The notes under the pieces were generated by a model. It was not told the origin of the DNA, searched no databases, and saw nothing but the letters and a program-made list of their open reading frames with translations. The position numbers were made by a program, and so were the translations under genes. A stretch of DNA of 64,000 nucleotides from Spirosoma endophyticum (lineage in GTDB: Bacteria > Bacteroidota > Bacteroidia > Cytophagales > Spirosomataceae), in assembly GCF_900112365.1 (NCBI RefSeq), contig NZ_FOLQ01000002.1, positions 744,001 through 808,000 of the forward strand. Direction: 5' to 3'. Positions 45,671 through 54,057 of this stretch are shown here, one piece after another. Every line of letters begins with the position of its first letter. Within the stretch, counting starts at the first letter, position 1.

Positions 45671-45704
45671 CTGCCGGATTTACAACCTGTATATATGACA
45701 AGCA

Positions 45705-46679
45705 ATGAGCAAGATAAAAATTGGTTATCACGCATCTCACGAGCAGTTTACCCCCAGTACTTTACTCAATTATGTACAACGGGCGCAGCAGGCAGGCTTT
45801 ACGGCCGCTTCCTCTTCTGACCATTTTCATCCCTGGAGCAACCGACAGGGCGAAAGCGGTTTTGCCTGGTCCTGGCTGGGGGCCGCTTTGCAGGCTACGT
45901 CGCTTTCCTTCGGGGTGGTGAATGCCCCCGGTCAGCGTTATCATCCGGCTATTATTGCACAGGCTGCTGCTACGCTGGCCGACATGTTCCCCGATCGGTT
46001 CTGGATGGCCGTTGGTACCGGGCAATTGCTCAATGAGCACATCACCGGACAGCCCTGGCCAGCTAAAGCTGACCGCAATGCCCGCCTGAAAGAATGTGTC
46101 GATATCATCCGGGCTTTATGGGACGGGCAGACCGTCACGCATAAAGGCCTCGTGACCGTAGAAGAAGCAAGGCTCTATAGCAATCCCGACAAAAAACCGC
46201 TGCTGTTTGGGGCCGCTTTGACCAGCAAAACCGCCGAATGGGTAGGGGGGTGGGCCGACGGACTGCTGACCATTTCGCAACCGCCAGAACAACTTCGGGA
46301 GGTTGTAGATGCTTTCCGGCGGGGCGGGGGAGAAGGAAAACCCATGCATTTGAAAGTACAACTCTCGTATGGCGCTACGGCTGAACTTGCCCGGCAGGGC
46401 GCTTATGACCAGTGGCGGGCGAACATCTTCCCGAATTCGGTGCTGACGGACCTGCGCCTGCCCGAGCAGTTCGATGAGCTGGGCAAGCTGGTTAATCTAC
46501 AGGAAGTCGATAAAATGGTCCGCATCTCGGCCGATACCAGCCAGCACCTTGCCTGGTTGGAGGAAGATATTGCATTGGGATTCGAACAGCTTTTTCTGCA
46601 TAACGTTAATCTGGAACAGGAACGGTTTATTGATGATTTTGGCCAATACGTAGTGCCCAGCCTGATTAAGGCAACTTAG
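45705..46679 (+). CDS. LLM-class flavin oxidoreductase (TIGR03885-like, non-F420 type)
   Basis: A 324-residue luciferase-like TIM-barrel protein. It begins KIKIGYHASHEQF, with AASSSDHFHPW, RYHPAIIAQAAATLADMFP and the GTGQLLNEHITGQPWP segment matching the family of putative flavin oxidoreductases that do not need F420. Substrate unknown. It follows treY-malQ by 34 bases in the same direction, so co-transcription with the trehalose genes is likely. No signal peptide. Confidence 0.8.
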   Translation: MSKIKIGYHASHEQFTPSTLLNYVQRAQQAGFTAASSSDHFHPWSNRQGESGFAWSWLGAALQATSLSFGVVNAPGQRYHPAIIAQAAATLADMFPDRFWMAVGTGQLLNEHITGQPWPAKADRNARLKECVDIIRALWDGQTVTHKGLVTVEEARLYSNPDKKPLLFGAALTSKTAEWVGGWADGLLTISQPPEQLREVVDAFRRGGGEGKPMHLKVQLSYGATAELARQGAYDQWRANIFPNSVLTDLRLPEQFDELGKLVNLQEVDKMVRISADTSQHLAWLEEDIALGFEQLFLHNVNLEQERFIDDFGQYVVPSLIKAT

Positions 46680-46729
46680 GTCAGGCTACGTACTGCCTGT
46701 TTACTCAACACCTTAAAAAGAGCCATTTT

Positions 46730-47101
46730 ATGAGTTATAGGACAAAAAGTAGCTGGATACTTTTGCTCGGTTTGCTGGCCGCCTGCGACACGGGCGTTCG
46801 GGAGCTGGATTTCGTTAGTAAGCAGTTTTCGGCTACCTACAATATCGATTCGACCCGCGGTCTTGATAGCACAACCTTAGCTAAACTCATGGCCTCGAAG
46901 GCCGTCTATAATTTTGGCGAAGATGGAAAAGGAGTGAACCATGTTCAAATGGGTATGGTATCAAAAGATACGCCGTTTCGCTGGAAGGTTGAAAAGGATA
47001 GTCTACTTATCGGTAACCAGGCCTATGCTGTTCAACGGCAGGAAAAGGGTTTTATCCTTAAATCGGATTCGGCCAAGATTATGCTCAGCAAACAGCCTTG
47101 A
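46730..47101 (+). CDS. Small lipoprotein, unknown
   Basis: A 123-residue protein with MSYRTKSSWILLLGLLAAC, a clear lipobox (LAAC), then a soluble beta-rich domain (KDTPFRWKVEKDSLLIGNQ) of the kind seen in Bacteroidetes small lipoproteins. Function unknown. It lies 50 bases after the flavin oxidoreductase gene. Confidence 0.65.
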   Translation: MSYRTKSSWILLLGLLAACDTGVRELDFVSKQFSATYNIDSTRGLDSTTLAKLMASKAVYNFGEDGKGVNHVQMGMVSKDTPFRWKVEKDSLLIGNQAYAVQRQEKGFILKSDSAKIMLSKQP

Positions 47102-47247
47102 TATGTTAATAGGCAGTTATTTGAATAAAGTAATCTTTACGTAGCGTGCTGTTTACGCCCACCGAATTAGTGGCGTAATCGGGGCTAGGGGTGGGGTAAC
47201 CTCCACTCAATTCACGTTGAAACTACACGCGCTAAACATTAAAAGTC

Positions 47248-48582
47248 ATGGGTACTCAAGCTGCGGATCACCAACAGGCACTTGATGAATTGATCGCCTA
47301 TTTATTTAATCGCAGAGAGACGTTGTTGAATAACTGGCGAACGACCTGCGAAGCTGACCCCGCTCTCAAGAAAATTGCATTTCTGAGCCGGGAAGAATTC
47401 AATAACCTGATGCCGACTATCCTCGACTCACTTGAGCAGCTATTACGAGGCAATAAGCCGGAAATCAGCCCCATCGTAGCGGCCCAATCGCACGGTCTAC
47501 AGCGCTGGCAAAAGTCGCAGGAGTTACCCAGCTTACTGAAAGAGTTCAATCATTTGTCTGTCATCTTATTCGACGAATTGAAACTATTTCGCCAGTTGTT
47601 TCCTAAGGTAGACCCTGATGTTATTATACAGGCCCAGCAACAAATTATGGTGCTGATGAATGAAACCATTGGTGGCAGTATCAGTAAACACGATGAACTC
47701 CAGCGGCTGGAAGCGGCTAACCGGGCGGCTAGTCTGGAACAGGCATTACAGCAAATGGAAAACCTGTCCCGACAGCGGGGGGATTTGCTACGTACCTCTT
47801 CCCACGATCTGCGTAGTGGGCTGGGGTTGAGTATGGGCGCTGCTTATCTGCTGCAGACCGAGGACTTAAGCCCCCAGGAAAGGCAGCAGTTCGTCGATAT
47901 GTTGAACCGCAACCTGGCCAACGTTCAATCATTACTGACGGGCTTGATGGATCTGGCTCGCCTGGAAGCCGGTCATGAGCCCCTTCAAGTGGAAGAATTC
48001 GATGCTGCTCAATTACTAACGGAGTTAGTCACTGGTGTTCAGCCTTCAGCTACCGAACGAAACCTTATTTTGCGGGCCGATGGCCCAGCCTCGTTGGTTG
48101 TCAAAATGGATCGGCTCAAACTGTACCGGATTGCCCAGAATCTACTGGTCAATGCGCTCAAGTATACCCCATCCAGTGCCGAGCGTCCGGGTATGATATC
48201 GGTATCCTGGTCCACCGAAAACGATTGGCGATGGGGTTTCAGTGTTCAGGACTCGGGGCCTGGTTTACCGGCCGGTTTGCTGGACCAATTTCACAAGCAG
48301 CTTAAACCCGTTGTTGAGCCCACCAGTGTCCTGTCGTCCGATGAAAGTCAGCCCGTCATGGCCCAACCCAGTCAGGACCATCAGCTACCGCCCGATCTAT
48401 TAGCCGATCAGTCGTCGGCGTCCCTGCGAGACAAGGGAGAAGGGGTTGGCTTACAGATCGTAAAACGACTTTGTGAGTTAATCGGCGCTAGTCTGGAAAT
48501 TGAGAGTATTTCTGGTCGGGGGACCTTGTTCCGGGTGCGCATGCCGGTTCAGTCTTCGCAGAAGGCTGAAGCCCCCAAGTAA
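47248..48582 (+). CDS. Histidine kinase with RsbRD-like N-terminal sensor domain
   Basis: A 444-residue cytoplasmic kinase. The N-terminal 150 residues (YLFNRRETLLNNWRTTCEAD, LPSLLKEFNHLSVILFDEL) resemble the RsbRD/RsbU-N helical domain that senses stress in partner-switching systems. A coiled coil follows, then the H-box (SSHDLRSGLGLSMGAA), N-box (IAQNLLVNALKYTPS), D/G motifs (VQDSGPGLPAG) and GEGVGLQIVKRL. No membrane span. A receiver-like gene on the opposite strand overlaps its 3' end by 95 bases; whether the two are partners is unknown. Confidence 0.85.
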   Translation: MGTQAADHQQALDELIAYLFNRRETLLNNWRTTCEADPALKKIAFLSREEFNNLMPTILDSLEQLLRGNKPEISPIVAAQSHGLQRWQKSQELPSLLKEFNHLSVILFDELKLFRQLFPKVDPDVIIQAQQQIMVLMNETIGGSISKHDELQRLEAANRAASLEQALQQMENLSRQRGDLLRTSSHDLRSGLGLSMGAAYLLQTEDLSPQERQQFVDMLNRNLANVQSLLTGLMDLARLEAGHEPLQVEEFDAAQLLTELVTGVQPSATERNLILRADGPASLVVKMDRLKLYRIAQNLLVNALKYTPSSAERPGMISVSWSTENDWRWGFSVQDSGPGLPAGLLDQFHKQLKPVVEPTSVLSSDESQPVMAQPSQDHQLPPDLLADQSSASLRDKGEGVGLQIVKRLCELIGASLEIESISGRGTLFRVRMPVQSSQKAEAPK

Positions 48583-49195
48583 CAGGTAAAGTCACGGATT
48601 CCAGCCAGGACCGGCGTAGCCGTTCGAAATACGTATCCCATTGGTGCATATCGGTGGGCTTACGGTAAAAGCTGCTGGCACCTGCCTGGTAAGCCCGGCG
48701 AATATCGTCGGGATTATCCAATGAACGCATGACCAGAATAGGAATTTGCTGGGCCGAATAAGCCGCTAATTTGGCCTGTATTTCCTCTCGCAGGTCTAAA
48801 CCATCCTTAAGTAAAGGGAGGTATAAGTTTTGACGAATCAATGTAGGGAAGATCTGGGGTTGCCTTATCGACTTGTCAAGGTAATCCAGTGCCTGTTGGA
48901 CATTGACCACACGGTGAAAGCTAACAGCGGGCAACTGCCTTTTGAACATCAGGCTGACAATCGTCCAGAAATCGTCATTGTCTACTATAATAAGGAGTAC
49001 AGTCTGCTTCGCAGTATTGCTGGCAGATTTCGCGCTGGCGTCAGGCTGAATACGTATAAGAATAGTAGTAGAATTATATTTTTTTATTAGAAAAGTTTTT
49101 TCATTACTCCGGAAAGCTCGCTTATAGACCTCATACGCGTATATGTCCACCTGAATGTCTAACCAGGGCGCGTTGCCTAACTTGTTAAAATACAT
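48488..49195 (-). CDS. Receiver-domain protein with Asn in place of the phospho-acceptor Asp
   Basis: The domain starts near residue 64 (QTVLLIIVDNDDFW). It keeps the acidic pocket and the FYRKPTD Lys, but reads LIRQNLYLPLLKDG, where an Asp is expected at the N of QNLYLP. It also has the SWLESVTLP tail typical of the single-domain receivers of this window. Phosphorylation at the usual site seems lost. The 60 residues before the domain and the 35 after look unlike family members, so both ends are uncertain; the 3' end runs antisense into the kinase gene. Confidence 0.65.
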   Translation of the reverse strand: MYFNKLGNAPWLDIQVDIYAYEVYKRAFRSNEKTFLIKKYNSTTILIRIQPDASAKSASNTAKQTVLLIIVDNDDFWTIVSLMFKRQLPAVSFHRVVNVQQALDYLDKSIRQPQIFPTLIRQNLYLPLLKDGLDLREEIQAKLAAYSAQQIPILVMRSLDNPDDIRRAYQAGASSFYRKPTDMHQWDTYFERLRRSWLESVTLPVTWGLQPSAKTEPACAPGTRSPDQKYSQFPD

Positions 49196-49441
49196 TTTTA
49201 ACTTAGTTGAACAGTCATCGGTTCATTGATGAAAGCCAGCCTTCTGATAACGTATAGTGTATGAGGAGAAGCGACATAAAGAAGTTGAGCGCCTTTGTTA
49301 AATGAATTCAGTACGTATACTAAATGAAATACGAGCGGCCCCCCAGGGGACTGAATAAACAGACTGACGCAGCATATTCACCAAAGCATTACCTATAAAT
49401 TTGATTCATTAATTTTTCCAGATTACAACAACTGTCAACCC

Positions 49442-49585
49442 ATGAAAAGCATGAACCAAACGCCACCTCCTCCATCCAAGCCTGACCCCTCAATCACGCC
49501 TGAAACACCTGCTAAAGCTGAGCCAATACCTAGACCAAAACGACCACGAATCAAGAAGAATAGTTTACAGGGATTTAGTTTTTAG
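49442..49585 (+). CDS. Small Pro-rich basic protein
   Basis: A 47-residue ORF reading MKSMNQTPPPPSKPDPSITP, with a basic tail (PRPKRPRIKKN) and ending LQGFSF. Pro and Lys are very frequent. It is isolated in an AT-rich stretch and starts with ATG. No family known; coding is plausible but unproven. Confidence 0.35.
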   Translation: MKSMNQTPPPPSKPDPSITPETPAKAEPIPRPKRPRIKKNSLQGFSF

Positions 49586-49998
49586 ACTGACGTTTTATAG
49601 GGATTAATTAGCTGTGAGTCAGCCATATTATGGGTAATTAAAGCCGGAAAGTTTAAAGGTAACCAAGTCTGGTTCTACCAGTCGCAGGTAGTTGATTTTC
49701 TAAAATTCATGGTTAAAGTTTGCCTTTATTGATTAAAAGGTAACTTGTTTTTTAGAAGGATTTAATTCTATTAAACTATTGCATAATCTATGTATGAATT
49801 TTGTTAATTTATTTGAGTAAATACTATATTTGGGAACCGTAGATTAACGAGGCTGGGAGTCGGTTGTAAAGTAGTCGAACGATGAGGGAAATTAAGGCTA
49901 CAGTTACAACCTTTGGTTAAGCCCTGTCTTTCACGATCGCCCTGCTTTGCTTTACGTATACCTATTGCTCTGTTGGTAATCAGGACTAATAATTGTCG
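49586..49998. other. AT-rich leader stretch without gene
   Basis: No supported ORF. It holds the promoter at 49799-49832 and about 160 bases of likely untranslated leader. Confidence 0.5.
49799..49832 (+). promoter_or_regulatory. Bacteroidetes-type promoter ahead of the 175-aa family gene
   Basis: TTTTG at 49799-49803, a 21-base AT-rich spacer, then TATATTTG at 49825-49832 match the -33 TTTG and -7 TAnnTTTG elements of Bacteroidota. Transcription would start near 49839, giving a leader of about 160 bases before the ATG at 50001. Confidence 0.5.
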
Positions 49999-50000
49999 CT

Positions 50001-50528
50001 ATGATACTTTTTTTTAGTGGAACCAGTGAGGGAATCCAATGTATGCATGTTGGTTACCCAATTACCGATTATGAGTCGGCTTTTGAGCTATTGACTCAGT
50101 TGGTTGCTGATCGCTGGATCTTAGAGGAAGCGGTAATTATCGATGAAACAAGTCGCATGGACGTACCTCTTGAAGCGTTTGATGGCCAACCGATTCAAGA
50201 GCACATTCGCGCGTTACAACAGCAATGGCAACGGATTTTGTCCCCTCTGCCTGTTCCCAACAAACCGCCTGTCAAACAGCGGATGAAAGATTGGCACGTC
50301 CAGATGGAGGTTTACTACGATAACATGATCAGTTATTTAGAGAAAATGATGTCACTCCTTAACATTCAGCAGGCACGAATTGCCGCGTGTCCCAAGGAAT
50401 CGGTACGTATTCACATAAATGATCACTATGAAAGGCTATTAAACAATAGTCGATATATGCATAAGCAAGCAAAAGAGAGCCGTGAGCGAAATGGCACCAG
50501 GTTAAACAACCTCAAAAAAGACCATTGA
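50001..50528 (+). CDS. Unrecognised 175-aa family protein, copy 1 (paired with a receiver)
   Basis: A 175-residue soluble protein. The N-terminal half has two beta-like stretches and YESAFELLTQLVADRWILEE, then VPLEAFDGQPIQEHIRALQQ. The C-terminal half is helical and coiled-coil-prone (MEVYYDNMISYLEKMMSLLN). The gene at 59269-59793 encodes a clear paralogue; shared phrases include AFDGQPIQ and HIRALQ. Both copies sit beside a minus-strand receiver gene. Function unknown; a link to the response regulators is inferred from this repeated pairing. A hairpin terminator follows at 50564. Confidence 0.7.
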   Translation: MILFFSGTSEGIQCMHVGYPITDYESAFELLTQLVADRWILEEAVIIDETSRMDVPLEAFDGQPIQEHIRALQQQWQRILSPLPVPNKPPVKQRMKDWHVQMEVYYDNMISYLEKMMSLLNIQQARIAACPKESVRIHINDHYERLLNNSRYMHKQAKESRERNGTRLNNLKKDH

Positions 50529-50563
50529 ATGATAGTCAGAGATTTGTTTGTCTGCTCTTTAGA

Positions 50564-50585
50564 TCAGGCTTCAATAGAAGCCTGA
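50564..50585. terminator. Hairpin between convergent genes
   Basis: TCAGGCTTC (50564-50572), loop of four bases, GAAGCCTGA (50577-50585). Nine paired bases between the ends of the 175-aa family gene (plus) and a receiver gene (minus), so it may serve both. Confidence 0.6.
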
Positions 50586-50610
50586 CCGTTCGTCGTGTGT
50601 GACTTTTTAA

Positions 50611-51093
50611 TCAGAGCTTGTATTGTAAAGGGGGTAACGTAACGGTTTCCCACCAGTAGGTACGCAATTCCTGAAAATAGGCGATCCAGTCCTGAAAATC
50701 AATGGGTTTTATCAGGTAGGAAGAAACGCCCAATTCGTAGGCTGTCCTAATGTCGGTCTTATTGATGGATGCACTCAGCATGACAATTGGAATTCGATCG
50801 CATGGAGAAGGCATTCGTTTGATTTGCTGGAGAAGATTCCAGCCGTCGCTATTCTCCGGCATGTATAGGTCCAGTAGTATCATTTTCGGAATTTCCCATT
50901 CCTGGGTTTGCCATTCCTCCAGTAAAAGCAGAGCTTGAGTGGTTTCAGAAACCCAGACGACGGTCACCTCCGGAAGAACCTCCTGCATAGCTTTTTGAAT
51001 CAGCAGCCACTGGTCATTATTATCGTCAATGACCAGTATTTTGGCTTGCCTGAAGTTTGCTTTATTTTCCTGATAACTATCATTGCTTTTCAT
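50611..51093 (-). CDS. Single-domain response regulator with intact phospho-acceptor
   Basis: About 160 residues from MKSNDSYQENKANFRQAKIL. Markers are AKILVIDDNND (acidic pocket), MILLDLYMPENSDG (phospho-acceptor Asp) and SSYLIKPID (conserved Lys). The tail YWWETVTLPPLQYKL is shared with the receivers at 62905-63387 and 48488-49195. No output domain, so it probably passes phosphate or binds partners. An upstream ATG (51126) adds 11 residues that look unnatural. Confidence 0.85.
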   Translation of the reverse strand: MKSNDSYQENKANFRQAKILVIDDNNDQWLLIQKAMQEVLPEVTVVWVSETTQALLLLEEWQTQEWEIPKMILLDLYMPENSDGWNLLQQIKRMPSPCDRIPIVMLSASINKTDIRTAYELGVSSYLIKPIDFQDWIAYFQELRTYWWETVTLPPLQYKL

Positions 51094-51164
51094 AACACGA
51101 AGGGAGAGTGTACTAAAGTTCAACAACTTATTGGCCAGATAGTTATAATTAATCTTATTTCAGA

Positions 51165-51227
51165 ACGATCAATCCAGTTAAAAGCCGCACCTACGACGCA
51201 GATGCGACTTTTAACTGGACTGATCGT
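51165..51227. terminator. Long imperfect palindrome, probable bidirectional terminator
   Basis: Left arm 51165-51189 (ACGATCAATCCAGTTAAAAG and five more bases) pairs with 51203-51227 over 25 positions with two G-T type mismatches and a 13-base loop. It lies near the start of the receiver gene (which reads away from it) and the end of the small membrane protein gene. Confidence 0.6.
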
Positions 51228-51282
51228 TGGCTGTTTTAGAGCAGCAACTGGTAATCGATCCTCTGTTGATAACAGGTTGACA

Positions 51283-51522
51283 CTAATCGCTCTCCTCTAC
51301 CTTAACCAGTTTATCGTATAAGCCCAGTAGCAGGAAAGGCGCTGCCCATTGGCCTATGAATAAACTTTTTTTGGGGTTGCTGGTAGTCTGTAAATAGGCC
51401 GAAACGCCCATAGAAGCCAGGGCAGCCCACAAAAATAGATCTGAGGGAAGTTTAGCGGTTTGTTTTTCAATTGCTTTAGCTACGGGACCTTCTTTGTGTG
51501 CTGGATTTTCCGAAGTTGCCAT
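51283..51522 (-). CDS. Small membrane protein, unknown
   Basis: A 79-residue protein with two hydrophobic stretches: LFLWAALASMGVSAYL and KSLFIGQWAAPFLLLGLYDKL. The N-terminus is polar (MATSENPAHKEGPVAKAIEK). It faces the SPW-repeat gene across a 35-base gap in divergent orientation, so the two may share regulation. No family recognised. Confidence 0.6.
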   Translation of the reverse strand: MATSENPAHKEGPVAKAIEKQTAKLPSDLFLWAALASMGVSAYLQTTSNPKKSLFIGQWAAPFLLLGLYDKLVKVEESD

Positions 51523-51557
51523 AGTAAACTTAGTAAGGTGAATACATCCATTACGTT

Positions 51558-51914
51558 ATGAAACCAATTCCAACCAAAGTCCATGGCCTGCTCGATTACA
51601 CGACCGGGGCCTTATTTATCGCGTCGCCCTGGTTGCTTGGCTTCGCCCGCAATGATGCAGCCCGCCGGGTGGCTGTCGGCACGGGTGTCGCCGTATTAGG
51701 GCTTTCGGCACTGACAGACTACGAAGCCGGACTCGCCAAACGAATACCGATGGCTACGCACCTGACCGTCGATACGATGACGGGTGTATTCGTCGCAGCT
51801 TCTCCCTGGCTACTGGGTTTTGCCAAACGGATTAGCTGGCCACACGTTACGTTCGGTTTACTCGAATTAGGGGCCGGTTTATTGACTCAGCGCAAGCCTA
51901 CTTACGAAAAATAA
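51558..51914 (+). CDS. SPW-repeat membrane protein
   Basis: A 118-residue protein with four hydrophobic segments arranged as two SPW repeats. The signature ASPWLLGFA occurs twice (about residues 22 and 80), each after a small/hydrophobic run (TTGALFI, DTMTGVFV). SPW proteins are small inner-membrane proteins of unknown role common in stress-type clusters. It starts with KPIPTKVHGLLDYT. Confidence 0.85.
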   Translation: MKPIPTKVHGLLDYTTGALFIASPWLLGFARNDAARRVAVGTGVAVLGLSALTDYEAGLAKRIPMATHLTVDTMTGVFVAASPWLLGFAKRISWPHVTFGLLELGAGLLTQRKPTYEK

Positions 51915-52029
51915 ATACGAATCGACCGGCTGACTGCTCCCCATTACCTCACTTCCCTGAATAAAAGGGCTTTGCTGAACCAGACGGTCAGTTTACTACG
52001 TGCGAACAATGCATAAACTAAACCAACGT

Positions 52030-52404
52030 ATGAAAGCGATCCTAATGACGGTTGCCCTGCTGGTAATGATGACTTCCGTGAGCGCGTGGGCTCAATCGGG
52101 TGGTAACCAGCCCGACCGACGACCGACACCAACGGCTGAAGGGGTATCCAGTTCCACCTCCCGACAAAGCGGCCAAGCGGCCACATCCGGGCAAAAAAAT
52201 GGCTCATCGATGGGCTCGGGATCAACCCGGTCTCAATCAGGCGCTGGCAGTGCCGGTACTGGTGGCCAGTCTACTGGCACTACGTCCGGTCAGGGTAGTA
52301 AGGGGAAGGGCAAGAAAGTCAATCAACAGGCTGCTGGCGTTCCGACCAATGGTGGTTCGACTGGTACTACTGGTAGTGCCAGCAAATCAAATCGCAACCA
52401 GTAA
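52030..52404 (+). CDS. Exported Ser/Gly-rich low-complexity protein
   Basis: About 124 residues from MKAILMTVALLVMMTSVSAW (signal peptide; two start sites further upstream are possible). After cleavage near AWAQ the protein is mostly Ser, Gly, Thr and Gln (TSGQKNGSSMGSGSTRSQSG), with a short basic patch (KGKGKKVNQQ) near the end. Probably disordered; role unknown. An intrinsically disordered hydrophilin-like role in the envelope would fit the nearby stress-type genes, but this is inference. Confidence 0.6.
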   Translation: MKAILMTVALLVMMTSVSAWAQSGGNQPDRRPTPTAEGVSSSTSRQSGQAATSGQKNGSSMGSGSTRSQSGAGSAGTGGQSTGTTSGQGSKGKGKKVNQQAAGVPTNGGSTGTTGSASKSNRNQ

Positions 52405-52529
52405 ACCCTGGAATGCAGGTGTTTTTAGTACAAACGTTCACAAAACAACACAGGTTGTGCGATATACCGTCTTCGGGCAGGTCCCTTCGCGCAACCCGGT
52501 TTGTTTTTCGGCCAATCCCGAAACGGCTG

Positions 52530-52740
52530 CATGAAAAGCTGGATGGAACAGCGGCCCGATATGTACCGAAAGATTATGATTGCCGAAGAGCTAAAATGGG
52601 AGATACGGGATAAGCTGGATCAGGCGAACATCAAGGAACGGGTGCTGTTTCCGGGCCTGAACGGCTGGTTACGAAGGAAATACATGCAGCCCGCGGGTCA
52701 ATCACTGAATGAGCCTGGCAGAAGCTTATTCAGTGATTGA
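52530..52740 (+). pseudogene. FRG-domain-like C-terminal remnant
   Basis: ATG 52530 opens about 69 residues. The part ELKWEIRDKLDQANIKERVL followed by FPGLNGWLRRKY resembles the C-terminal end of FRG-domain proteins, where an I/FPxLxG motif is typical. The catalytic or N-terminal body is absent upstream. The last codons run into a 28-bp palindrome. Likely debris of a lost gene; the family link rests on a short motif. Confidence 0.4.
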
Positions 52741-52755
52741 CCCGCGGGCTGCATG
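52683..52755. terminator. Perfect 28-bp inverted repeat with 17-base loop
   Basis: Left arm 52683-52710 (CATGCAGCCCGCGGGTCAAT and eight more bases) is the exact reverse complement of 52728-52755. The loop is 52711-52727. It lies 12 bases from the 3' end of the minus-strand LEA-type gene (52767). A strong terminator, a transposon-derived palindrome, or both. Confidence 0.75.
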
Positions 52756-52766
52756 CTGATCCGGAT

Positions 52767-53675
52767 TTAATCTTTCTTGAAGTCGGCCAGTGTACCCCGG
52801 ATTACAGTATGCATCTTGCTATTTTTGAACGCCAGGTTCCCATCCTTGTCGATCAGTTTACACCGGAGTGTGACCAGAAAAGGCGTGTCCTTTTTGTCAA
52901 ACAACATCTTGGGCAATAACCCCAGCGTCTGGCCGGGTTTCATCGTAACGGGAAATACGACGGGCGTCGTTGCCTGCTTTTTAATTAAAATCGGCTCGGG
53001 CTGATCACCTTCCGCGATTTCTTTTCCGTCGATTGACACTGTGTAGTGCGTATCGGTAAAATTAAAGGGAAACTTGTTCTGGTTAGTGATGGACACTTTC
53101 GCGGCAACATCCGTACGTTTCAACCCCAGTTTGCCAAAATCAATATCTTCAATTTTGATCTTTGGCAGGTAAAAGGTCGGCAGCCGACGCGTAATGGTTG
53201 GATGAAAGGTACGCTCACCCAGAATTGGTATGTCCAGGTCAAAGCGGCTCCGGACGGTATAGGTCGTGCTGTCGATGTCTTTTTTGTCTAACGTCTTTAG
53301 CACCTGCATAAGCTTTTTATTGAGCACGACCATCGGTAGAGTTACGAACGTACTATCGCCTGATTTTACCTCAATTGGCTTTTCATAGCTATCTTCGATG
53401 ATGGGCGTATTAGCCATCAAAATCGTATAGGACAGCCGCCGGGCTTTAAAACCGACTGGTAAAGGGTTGTCGATGAGCATCTTCACATTCATTTTGATCC
53501 GATCGTCATCAATATCGGTAATCTCCATTGTGCTCATCTCCACGCGGGGTTTGAGGGTATTGTCGTAGGCACCCCCTTCGGCCTCGGCGTTATTCTTTAG
53601 TCGGCTATACCAGATATAGGCGCCAGCAATACCAATCAGCAAAAGTGTTAAGGCAATAATCCATCCTTTTTTCAT
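52767..53675 (-). CDS. LEA type 2 (WHy-domain) family protein, membrane-anchored
   Basis: A 302-residue protein. An N-terminal membrane helix (WIIALTLLLIGIAGAYIWY) precedes two WHy/LEA-2-like beta domains. Typical phrases are MNVKMLIDNPLPVGFKARR and VSITNQNKFPFNFTDTHY, the xxNPNxxPhxhxxxxY-type pattern of LEA-2 proteins. Bacterial members are linked to drought, cold or salt tolerance. It is the only gene of its kind in the window and is followed downstream by the 28-bp palindrome. A periplasmic domain anchored in the inner membrane is likely. Confidence 0.8.
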   Translation of the reverse strand: MKKGWIIALTLLLIGIAGAYIWYSRLKNNAEAEGGAYDNTLKPRVEMSTMEITDIDDDRIKMNVKMLIDNPLPVGFKARRLSYTILMANTPIIEDSYEKPIEVKSGDSTFVTLPMVVLNKKLMQVLKTLDKKDIDSTTYTVRSRFDLDIPILGERTFHPTITRRLPTFYLPKIKIEDIDFGKLGLKRTDVAAKVSITNQNKFPFNFTDTHYTVSIDGKEIAEGDQPEPILIKKQATTPVVFPVTMKPGQTLGLLPKMLFDKKDTPFLVTLRCKLIDKDGNLAFKNSKMHTVIRGTLADFKKD

Positions 53676-53745
53676 ACCGTTATGTAGTCGTTTGTGTAGT
53701 GCGTTTCTTATAATTGGCCCATCAACCCCTAATCGCCCACCTGTT

Positions 53746-54057
53746 TCAGATACAGCAAATGAGCCAGGATGCCATGCAGGTTAGCATCCGCTCCTGCGCT
53801 TCCGGAAACGTAGCAATGTGCAACTGTGTATGCTCATTCTCGCCTTCCTTGCCCGTCGACTTACCGTCCAGTGCTTTAGTATCGGCTAAAGCCATCCACT
53901 GTTCATAGGAAAAGAAATAAAGGGCTTTATCACGGGTAGCCGTAGCCGAAAACAAAGGGCGCGGATCTATGCCGTTGATGGTAAGCTGGTTTGCTTCCAG
54001 ATGGCGATGCCAGTTCTGGTATTTGGCCGTCTGGTTGAGTGGTTTTGACTGACTCAT
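53746..54057 (-). CDS. Small hypothetical protein
   Basis: A 103-residue soluble protein beginning MSQSKPLNQTAKYQNWHRHL. The middle reads PLFSATATRDKALYFFSYEQ, and the end (CMASWLICCI) is unusually Cys-rich and hydrophobic, perhaps from a frameshift or lost end. It overlaps the last four bases of the DUF2231-like gene, so translational coupling is likely. No family recognised. Confidence 0.5.
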   Translation of the reverse strand: MSQSKPLNQTAKYQNWHRHLEANQLTINGIDPRPLFSATATRDKALYFFSYEQWMALADTKALDGKSTGKEGENEHTQLHIATFPEAQERMLTCMASWLICCI

